64,000 nt of DNA from Verrucomicrobiota bacterium (GTDB lineage Bacteria; Verrucomicrobiota; Kiritimatiellia; SS1-B-03-39; UBA6053): contig JAFIGD010000002.1 of the NCBI GenBank assembly GCA_020831625.1, positions 1 to 64,000 on the forward strand, given 5' to 3'. Numbering within the stretch: position 1 is the stretch's first letter; every line of letters starts with the position of its first letter. The notes below the pieces were generated by a model. The model ran no database searches. It was not told where the DNA came from and saw only the letters and a list, made by a program, of their open reading frames with translations. Below, one piece after another: positions 57,828 through 64,000 of this stretch. Made by a program: the position numbers and the translations under genes.

Positions 57828-58457
57828 ATGACCCGCCGCATCTCTTTTCTACTCTTCACCGCCGCCCTGCTGCTCACCAGCGGGTGCAAACCCCTGTTTG
57901 AAATCCGCAAGGCCATGTATGACCAGCCCAAGTATGAGGCGCTGGAAGTCTCGGACTTCTTCGGCGACCGCCGCTCCGCGCGTCCGCTGATCGAAGGCAC
58001 GGTGGCGCAGGGCCAGCTTCGTCTTGACGATCACCTGTATCTGGCGCTGGAGGAGATTGACGGCGATATCCTGCAGGCGCGGACGTATCCCTTCGAGATC
58101 ACCATGGCCGATCTGGAACGCGGCCGCGAGCGCTACGACATTTACTGCTCCGTCTGTCACGGCCTTTCCGGGCACGGCGAAGGCATGGTGGTCCGCCGCG
58201 GGTACAAAGCGGCACCGGGATATCATTCCGAAAAACTCCGCGACATGCCGCCGGGGTATTTTTACAGTGTGATCACCAACGGATACGGGCAGATGAGCAG
58301 CTATGCCGCTCAAATTCCGGTGGAGGACCGCTGGCGCATCACCGCTTACATTCAGGCGCTTCAGCGCAGTCAATTTGCCAGCATCGAAGATTACGAGGCT
58401 GTGAAAGCACGCAGTTCCCACGACGAAACTTTGGAAAGTCCGCATGAGCACCACTGA
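57828..58457 (+). CDS. actE: Alternative complex III subunit ActE (monoheme cytochrome c lipoprotein)
   Basis: A 209-aa lipoprotein (LLLTSGCKPLF lipobox) with one class I cytochrome c domain: heme CSVCHGLSGHGEG near residue 105 and distal Met region DMPPGYFYSVITNGYGQMSSYA. Overlaps actF by 14 bases. Confidence 0.92.
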   Translation: MTRRISFLLFTAALLLTSGCKPLFEIRKAMYDQPKYEALEVSDFFGDRRSARPLIEGTVAQGQLRLDDHLYLALEEIDGDILQARTYPFEITMADLERGRERYDIYCSVCHGLSGHGEGMVVRRGYKAAPGYHSEKLRDMPPGYFYSVITNGYGQMSSYAAQIPVEDRWRITAYIQALQRSQFASIEDYEAVKARSSHDETLESPHEHH

Positions 58458-59691
58458 AACCGATTATCTTCCCGCTAAACTCAAGGACATGCAATCCGGA
58501 GCCCTGCTGGGCGGCGGAGTCGGCCTGGCGGTCCTGCTGGTCTGCTGGTTTGCCGGCGTGGCCAATTTTTACCAGGCCTATCTGATCGGCTGGCTGTTCG
58601 CCTTCGGGTTCGCCATGGGCGGTCTTTTGATTCTTTGTATCCACAATCTGGCCCACGGCGGCTGGGGCTTTCTGCTCCGCCGGATCGCCGAGGCCTCGGC
58701 GATGACCATCACCCCGCTGATGATTCTGTTTCTGCCGATCATGTTTTCACTGGACCGGGTCTATCCCTGGGCGATTCGTGACGCCTCCGGCGTTTCCGTA
58801 TATGCGACGGATCCCATTGTCGGCGCCAAACTGCACTATCTCAACCACAGCTTTTTCTGGCTCCGGTATTTGATCATGGCGGTGATTTGGAGTTACGGCG
58901 CCCGGTTGTTCTGGACGTACAGCGGCAAGCAGGACGAAACCGGGGATATCGTCTGGCGTCAAAAAATGCGGTTCATTGCCGGCCCCATGGCCTTGATTTA
59001 CATTCTGACGGTAACCATCGCCTCCGTGGACTGGCTCATGTCGTTGGAGCCGCAGTGGTTCTCCTCGATTTACGGGGTGATGCTCGCCTCCGGCCATATG
59101 TTGACCATGCTCACGTTCGGGATCGTTTTCCTGTGCTGGCTGGCGAAATGGGAGCCGGTCAAAACCGCGTTCACTCTGACCCGTCAGCATGACCTCGGCA
59201 AACTGCTGTTCGCCTTCGTGGTGTTCTGGACCTATATCCAGGTTTCCCAGTTCATCATTTACTGGCACGCCAACCTGCCGGAGGAAATCACCTGGTACAT
59301 GAACCGCTGGTCGCCCGGTTTTAACGCGGTCTCCTGGTTTCTGATCTCCTCGCAGTTCTTTGTGCCGTTCCTGGTGCTGCTGTCGCAGACCACCAAGAAA
59401 AACCGGAGCGCGCTGGTCAAAATCGCGGCGATTCTCCTCGGGATCCGCGTGGTGGATCTCTTCTGGATGGTCGCGCCCAGCATCAACATGCCCGAAACCC
59501 GCGAGCTGTACCCGGTGGCCACCCGCGCCATGAGCGGATCCGGTTTCTCGATCCTCGATATTCTCTCGCCGGTCAGCTTCGGTTTACTTTGGTTCGGGAT
59601 GTTCCTTTACTATTTCAGGCAACGCCCGATACTACCCGTCAACGACCCCTATTTTTCTTTGGGAACTGAAATCAAGGAAGCCCAGTCATGA
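58444..59691 (+). CDS. actF: Alternative complex III subunit ActF (NrfD-like membrane protein)
   Basis: A 415-aa membrane protein with about ten helices, a second NrfD-like half-partner of ActC. Segments: GVGLAVLLVCWFAGVANFYQ; GFLLRRIAEASAMTITPLMI; DLGKLLFAFVVFWTYIQVSQ; WYMNRWSPGFNAVSWFLISS. Overlaps the next gene (ATGA). Confidence 0.93.
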   Translation: MSTTETDYLPAKLKDMQSGALLGGGVGLAVLLVCWFAGVANFYQAYLIGWLFAFGFAMGGLLILCIHNLAHGGWGFLLRRIAEASAMTITPLMILFLPIMFSLDRVYPWAIRDASGVSVYATDPIVGAKLHYLNHSFFWLRYLIMAVIWSYGARLFWTYSGKQDETGDIVWRQKMRFIAGPMALIYILTVTIASVDWLMSLEPQWFSSIYGVMLASGHMLTMLTFGIVFLCWLAKWEPVKTAFTLTRQHDLGKLLFAFVVFWTYIQVSQFIIYWHANLPEEITWYMNRWSPGFNAVSWFLISSQFFVPFLVLLSQTTKKNRSALVKIAAILLGIRVVDLFWMVAPSINMPETRELYPVATRAMSGSGFSILDILSPVSFGLLWFGMFLYYFRQRPILPVNDPYFSLGTEIKEAQS

Positions 59692-60845
59692 GTGAAAACG
59701 AAAAGCCCGTAGATCCTGAAACCCCGGAAACCCCGAAGCCGGACGCTTCTGCTGAAGCCTCCGCCTCCAAGCAAGCCGATCCAAAACCCGCTGCGAAGGG
59801 GCATGGCGCCCCCGTTGATCCTGACCAGCCGGTCAACCCCGACTTCCAGGACAACGATATCCAACTGGACACCGTGCGCCGCTTCATGTTCGGTTCCCTG
59901 GGCGTGACCCTGGTGTTTTTTGTGTTGATGCTGATTGTGCACCGGGTGTACACCGGCCGGTTCGTGTCCGAGCGCGGCACGCCTGAAGTGCGTCAAATAC
60001 CGACCGAGGGGCCGATTCTTCAGACCCAGCCGCTGGTGGATTTGGCCGAGTACAAGGCGCTTGAAGCCGAGCGTTTGAACACCACCACCAATGTTGGTGC
60101 CCACGCCGTGATTCCGATTGAGGAAGCCATGCGGCTTATGAAAGAAGAGGGAGCATTCCCAACACCTGAAAGCAAGCCCGAAGTGGCGGTGCCTTCCGTT
60201 CTGGAAGAAGTTCCCGCTGTGGTCCGCACCGAAGCCCCGGCTCCCGCGCCTGAAATGGCCTCCGCCGCCCCCGCGGCGCCCGCCCGCGAGCCGCTGGATC
60301 CGGAAATGGTCGCCGCCGGTAAAGCGATTTGGGAACGCCATTGCATGGTTTGCCACAGCGGTCAGGCCAACGCCATCGGTCCCAACATCCGCAACGCCTA
60401 TGGCACCATGCGGGAACTGGAGGATCATGAACCCATCCTGATGGACGACTGGTATATTCGCAACTCGCTGAACAACCCCAACGAGCATATCGCCAAGGGA
60501 TACGGCGCGGTGATGATGAATTTCAAAAACGTGCTCACCAAAAAAGAAAAAGATCAGGTGATTGCCTTCCTGCGCTCCGAGGGAGTGCAGCCCGAGGCGG
60601 AGGAAGTCGCCGAACCCGCGCCCGAGCCCGAACCCGCGCCGGTTCCCGAAGCGCCGGCTCCGGTGGTTGAACCGGCTCCGGCCCCTGCACCAGCTCCGAC
60701 TCCGGCTCCGGCCCCTGCACCGGCTCCGGCTCCGGCCCCCGCGCCTGCACAGGCACCGACTCCCGCTCCCGCCGCCCCGGCGCAACCCGAAGCTCCGGCT
60801 GAACCCGAACCCGCGCCGACCCGTCCGGCTCCGATCTTCATCTAA
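59688..60845 (+). CDS. Membrane-anchored monoheme cytochrome c with long Pro/Ala-rich tail
   Basis: A 385-aa protein. The acidic Pro-rich N-terminus (about 70 residues) leads to one transmembrane helix (FMFGSLGVTLVFFVLMLIVH). A linker is followed by a cytochrome c domain near residue 205 (RHCMVCHSGQANAIGPNIR). The last 85 residues are a low-complexity Ala/Pro tail of PAPAP units. The heme domain closely resembles the C-terminal heme domain of CoxB four genes on, including GTMRELE and NPNEHIAKGY, so one probably arose from the other. Likely an electron shuttle between complex III and the oxidase. Confidence 0.85.
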   Translation: MSENEKPVDPETPETPKPDASAEASASKQADPKPAAKGHGAPVDPDQPVNPDFQDNDIQLDTVRRFMFGSLGVTLVFFVLMLIVHRVYTGRFVSERGTPEVRQIPTEGPILQTQPLVDLAEYKALEAERLNTTTNVGAHAVIPIEEAMRLMKEEGAFPTPESKPEVAVPSVLEEVPAVVRTEAPAPAPEMASAAPAAPAREPLDPEMVAAGKAIWERHCMVCHSGQANAIGPNIRNAYGTMRELEDHEPILMDDWYIRNSLNNPNEHIAKGYGAVMMNFKNVLTKKEKDQVIAFLRSEGVQPEAEEVAEPAPEPEPAPVPEAPAPVVEPAPAPAPAPTPAPAPAPAPAPAPAPAQAPTPAPAAPAQPEAPAEPEPAPTRPAPIFI

Positions 60846-61735
60846 TGAAAATCCTCATCCGATTTTTCCTGACGGGTTGGCTCGCATGTTCCGCGTTGCA
60901 TGCGGAGAGCGAAGCGGGTGGGCCGGTGATTGACGGGACCCCGCCCGAACTGGAGAATCCCTGGGTTCCCCGGGACCCAAGGGCCGAACCGTTTCTGCGC
61001 GTCTCCTTCCGTCCAGAACTGGACACTCCAGTTCCGCTGGACCTCGAATTCATGGGCGATGACGGGATGCGGACCACGCTTCGCGAGCGCATGATCCCCG
61101 GCAAGCCCATGGTGCTGCTGCTCATGTATTACCGGTGCCCCACCATGTGCGGCCTTTCGCTGAACGGCATGGTGAACGGATTCATCGACATCAATCTTGA
61201 GCCCGGTCAGGATTTTACGGTGATGGCCCTGAGTTTTGATCATGAAGAGACCCACGTCACCGCCGCCGGAAAAAAATTCAGCGCGATGGAGGCGTATGGG
61301 AGCCATGACCACGCGGACGGCTGGCATTTCATGGTCGGCAATGAGCCCGAGATTCTGGAACTCACCCGGGCGGTCAATTTCGGCTTCAAATACGATCCGG
61401 CGGACAACCAGTACGCGCACGGAAGCGGTCTGCTGGTTCTGACCCCCGACGGGCGTCTTTCACGCTTTCTTCCCGGGGTTGTCTATCCCCGCACGGATCT
61501 CCAGCTCGCGCTGGTCGAGGCGGGGGAGGGCCGTATCGGCAGGCTGGCGGACCGGCTCGCATTGCTTTGTTACGAATACAATCCGGAAACCGGGCGGTAC
61601 GGCCTGTTGATTAACCGTATTGTTTTGGTGGCCTGTCTGATCACCATCGCCGCCGTGGCCTGGCTGATTATCGGTTTGTTGCGGATGGAGCGCCGCCGGG
61701 AAACCGCAACCGCCGCCTCGCAACCCTCCGCCTGA
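60845..61735 (+). CDS. SCO1/SenC-family copper chaperone
   Basis: A 296-aa exported thioredoxin-fold protein that would deliver copper to the CuA site of the oxidase. Signal peptide MKILIRFFLTGWLACSALHA. Copper ligands: RCPTMCGLSLN (CxxxC) near residue 98, and a distal His in the segment SHDHADGWHFMVGNE. A C-terminal transmembrane helix (VLVACLITIAAVAWLIIGLL) anchors it. Its ATG overlaps the previous TAA by one base. Confidence 0.92.
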   Translation: MKILIRFFLTGWLACSALHAESEAGGPVIDGTPPELENPWVPRDPRAEPFLRVSFRPELDTPVPLDLEFMGDDGMRTTLRERMIPGKPMVLLLMYYRCPTMCGLSLNGMVNGFIDINLEPGQDFTVMALSFDHEETHVTAAGKKFSAMEAYGSHDHADGWHFMVGNEPEILELTRAVNFGFKYDPADNQYAHGSGLLVLTPDGRLSRFLPGVVYPRTDLQLALVEAGEGRIGRLADRLALLCYEYNPETGRYGLLINRIVLVACLITIAAVAWLIIGLLRMERRRETATAASQPSA

Positions 61736-61766
61736 TCCTCTCCTTTTCACTCACTCCTCTGAACCT

Positions 61767-62732
61767 ATGAACTTTTTTGCTATTAAAACCTCACCGATCG
61801 CCGCCTCGGAATACGCCCGGGAGTGGGACAAGCTTTACGCATACCTCATGGCGGTTTCCGTTTTCTTCACGGTGGCGATCTGCGGAGTGATCATTTTCTT
61901 CGCCGTCCGGTACCGCCGCCGTTCCGACGCGGACCGGCCCGCGCCCACCAAAGACGGGAAACTGCTGGAAATTCTGGGATCCGTGATTCCGTTCATTTTG
62001 GTGATGGTCATGTTCTTCTGGGGCGCCAAGCTTTATTTCGACGCCCGGATTCCGCCGAAAGACGCCATTGAGATTCTGGTGACCGGCAAGCAGTGGATGT
62101 GGAAGATGCAGCATCCCAACGGCAAGCGTGAAATCAACGACCTGCATGTTCCGGTCGGGGTTCCCATTAAGCTCACCATGACCTCCGAGGACGTGATCCA
62201 CAGTTTTTATCTGCCGGACTTCCGGAAAAAAATGGACGTGTTGCCCGGGAAATACACCCAGATGTGGTTTTTGCCGGAGCAGGAAGGCCGGTATCACCTC
62301 TTCTGCGCCGAGTATTGCGGCACCGAGCACGCTCTGATGATCGGAAATCTGCATGTCGTGAGTCAGGCGGAGTATGAGCGCTGGCTGTCCACCGGCGGAA
62401 CCGGCGGCATGGCCGCCGCCGCGAACGCGGACGATCCGGTCGCGGCCGGGCAGGCACTCTGGGAAGTGCACTGTATGATGGCCTGTCATACCGGCAGACC
62501 CGGCGCCATCGGCCCGAACATCCATCACGCCTTCGGCACCATGCGGGAACTGGAGACCGGCGAGTTTGTTCTGATGGACGAGAATTACGTGCGGAATTCC
62601 ATGATCAACCCCAACGACGATATTGCCAAGGGATATCCGGCGGCAATGACCTCTTTCCGCGGCACGCTGAACAACAACCAGATGAATCAAATTATCGCCT
62701 ACCTCAAGTCGGTGGCGGAAGACGCGCCTTAA
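61767..62732 (+). CDS. coxB: Cytochrome c oxidase subunit II with fused cytochrome c domain (caa3 type)
   Basis: A 321-aa subunit. Two N-terminal helices (LMAVSVFFTVAICGVIIFF; ILGSVIPFILVMVMFFWGAK) precede the CuA cupredoxin domain, whose ligands are complete (DVIHSFYLPDFR; FCAEYCGTEHALM). A C-terminal cytochrome c domain starts near residue 225. Its heme motif reads HCMMACHTG: C-x3-C-H rather than C-x2-C-H, with one residue more than in the sister cytochrome. The codons are clear (TGT ATG ATG GCC TGT CAT). The distal Met may lie in AAMTSF. Confidence 0.94.
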   Translation: MNFFAIKTSPIAASEYAREWDKLYAYLMAVSVFFTVAICGVIIFFAVRYRRRSDADRPAPTKDGKLLEILGSVIPFILVMVMFFWGAKLYFDARIPPKDAIEILVTGKQWMWKMQHPNGKREINDLHVPVGVPIKLTMTSEDVIHSFYLPDFRKKMDVLPGKYTQMWFLPEQEGRYHLFCAEYCGTEHALMIGNLHVVSQAEYERWLSTGGTGGMAAAANADDPVAAGQALWEVHCMMACHTGRPGAIGPNIHHAFGTMRELETGEFVLMDENYVRNSMINPNDDIAKGYPAAMTSFRGTLNNNQMNQIIAYLKSVAEDAP

Positions 62733-62756
62733 GTTTGAACGTTTCGGACACGATAC

Positions 62757-64000
62757 ATGAACGACAACAACACAACACCCCCTTTAAACTACCTGACCAA
62801 CGGTCACACCGTCAAATCCTGGCTGCTGACCGTGGATCACAAGCGGATCGGCATTCTGTATTTGATTGCCATGACCTGTTTTTTTCTGATCGGCGCCACC
62901 GCGGCCACCCTGTTCCGTCTGGAACTGGCCACGCATAACGCCAACGTGCTGGCGAACGACACCTACAACCGTCTGTTCACCATGCACGGGATCATCATGG
63001 TGTTCTTCTTCCTGATTCCCGCCGTGCCCGGCGTGCTGGGGAACTTTTTCGTGCCGCTGATGATCGGGGCGAAGGATGTCGCGTTTCCGCGGCTGAATCT
63101 GGCGTCATGGTACATCTACATGGCCGGCGGTCTGTTCACGCTGGCGGCGATTATCGGCGGCGGCATCGACACCGGCTGGACCTTTTACACGCCGTACAGT
63201 TCGGTGTATGCCGATTCGCACGTGATCCTGGCCGGAACCGGGGTGTTTATCACCGGGTTCAGTTCGATTTTGACCGGTCTGAATTTCATTGTCACGATTC
63301 ACAAAATGCGGGCACCGGGCCTCACCTGGATGCGTCTGCCGCTGTTTATCTGGGCGCAATACTCCACCGCGATCATCAACGTCCTCGGCACCCCCGTGCT
63401 GGCCATCACGCTTCTGCTGGTTCTGGCCGAGCGCGTGCTGGGTTTCGGCATTTTCGATCCGCAAAAGGGCGGGGACCCGGTGCTGTATCAGCACATGTTC
63501 TGGTTCTATTCCCACCCGGCGGTGTACATTATGATTCTACCCGGATTCGGGGTGGTATCCGAAGTACTGGCCTGCTTCTCCCGCAAGCGGATTTACGGAT
63601 ATGAGTTTGTGGCGTTCTCCAGCCTCGCGATCGCCGCGATCGGATTCTTTGTGTGGGGACATCACATGTTCACCAGCAGCCAGTCCCCCTACGCCGGGTT
63701 GATCTTTTCGATTCTGACCTATCTGGTGGGCATCCCCACCGCGATTAAGATCTTCAACTGGACCGCCACCCTTTACAAGGGCTCCGTGCAGTTGTCCGCG
63801 CCCATGCTTTACACCCTCGGGTTTATCGGGCTGTTCCTCGTCGGCGGCCTCACCGGCCTGTTTCTGGCCACCAAAGCGATCAATGTTCACCTGCACGACA
63901 CCTATTTCGTGGTGGCGCATTTCCACTACGTGATGGTGGGCGGGATGATGATGGCCTGGCTGGCCGGCCTGCATTTCTGGTGGCCCAAAATGTTCGGCAA
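62757..64000 (+). CDS. coxA: Cytochrome c oxidase subunit I, partial (3' end off the right edge)
   Basis: The heme-copper oxidase catalytic subunit; about 414 codons are visible, open at the window end. Start ATG 62757 ([14 protein letters not shown]). The low-spin heme His is in [19 protein letters not shown]. The CuB region reads [20 protein letters not shown], with YSHP and Ala where A1-type enzymes have Glu (HPE), the mark of A2-type oxidases such as caa3. [13 protein letters not shown] supplies two further CuB His, and [20 protein letters not shown] holds heme a3 and heme a His. Subunit III should follow beyond the edge. Confidence 0.96.
   Translation, partial: MNDNNTTPPLNYLTNGHTVKSWLLTVDHKRIGILYLIAMTCFFLIGATAATLFRLELATHNANVLANDTYNRLFTMHGIIMVFFFLIPAVPGVLGNFFVPLMIGAKDVAFPRLNLASWYIYMAGGLFTLAAIIGGGIDTGWTFYTPYSSVYADSHVILAGTGVFITGFSSILTGLNFIVTIHKMRAPGLTWMRLPLFIWAQYSTAIINVLGTPVLAITLLLVLAERVLGFGIFDPQKGGDPVLYQHMFWFYSHPAVYIMILPGFGVVSEVLACFSRKRIYGYEFVAFSSLAIAAIGFFVWGHHMFTSSQSPYAGLIFSILTYLVGIPTAIKIFNWTATLYKGSVQLSAPMLYTLGFIGLFLVGGLTGLFLATKAINVHLHDTYFVVAHFHYVMVGGMMMAWLAGLHFWWPKMFG

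Overview
The window looks like a chromosomal piece of a GC-rich, aerobic, Gram-negative bacterium. The best guess is the Kiritimatiellota/Verrucomicrobiota branch of the PVC group. The reasons are a formylglycine-type sulfatase beside sugar ABC transport genes, a GH20-like hydrolase, a sulfotransferase, a four-helix-bundle (S23-like) protein, an alternative complex III cluster joined to a caa3-type oxidase, and many short periodic spacer repeats. The lineage is inference. I found no rRNA, tRNA, CRISPR array or insertion sequence.

Layout. (1) 1-3245, minus strand: a heavy-metal efflux locus. It runs from a Cys-rich secreted protein, through an Arg-rich secreted protein with four RRAGGVKR-type repeats and a YHS-like metal-binding protein, to a TolC-like channel and a CusB-like adaptor cut by the left edge. 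(2) 3404-9225: a carboxymuconolactone decarboxylase-family protein, carB, a metallophosphoesterase and class II fructose-bisphosphate aldolase with a clear terminator. (3) 9271-10101: a UPF0175/DUF3368-type toxin-antitoxin pair with an operator-like dyad. (4) 10165-15682: a tightly overlapping five-gene operon (acyl-CoA synthetase, BASS-type transporter, glycosyltransferase-like protein, exported protein, beta-barrel-like protein). (5) 15735-23966: a small membrane protein, rapA and aroA (minus strand), thiD and comEC (plus strand). (6) 23472-31229, minus strand: a SWIM/SNF2 helicase, TrpB2, a secreted protein, speA and a DUF2017-like gene. An orphan cytosine methyltransferase diverges from the helicase. 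(7) 32626-43842: membrane proteins, an AAA/DUF4143 ATPase, alaS, a sulfotransferase, a four-helix-bundle gene flanked by repeats, a GH20-like hydrolase, a lipoprotein, and two small modules (a nucleotidyltransferase pair and a VapBC-like pair) that share nearly the same leaderless promoter. (8) 43849-51781: an NtrC-type two-component pair, a divergent sulfatase, a MarR regulator and a sugar ABC importer. (9) 52023-64000: actABCDEF, an extra cytochrome c, SCO, coxB and the start of coxA. Together these encode quinol oxidation by alternative complex III and oxygen reduction by an A2-type oxidase.

The most unusual signals are these. A secreted repeat protein has repeats conserved in amino acids but not in codons. 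9-nt periodic inverted arrays begin at or just after stop codons and are sometimes translated. A 21-bp dyad occurs upstream of two unrelated loci with 20 of 21 bases identical. Two toxin-antitoxin-like modules carry near-identical leaderless promoters. The CoxB heme motif reads CX3CH. A low-GC patch lies inside alaS. Coordinates come from reading the sequence by eye, so positions of short sites may be off by a base or two.
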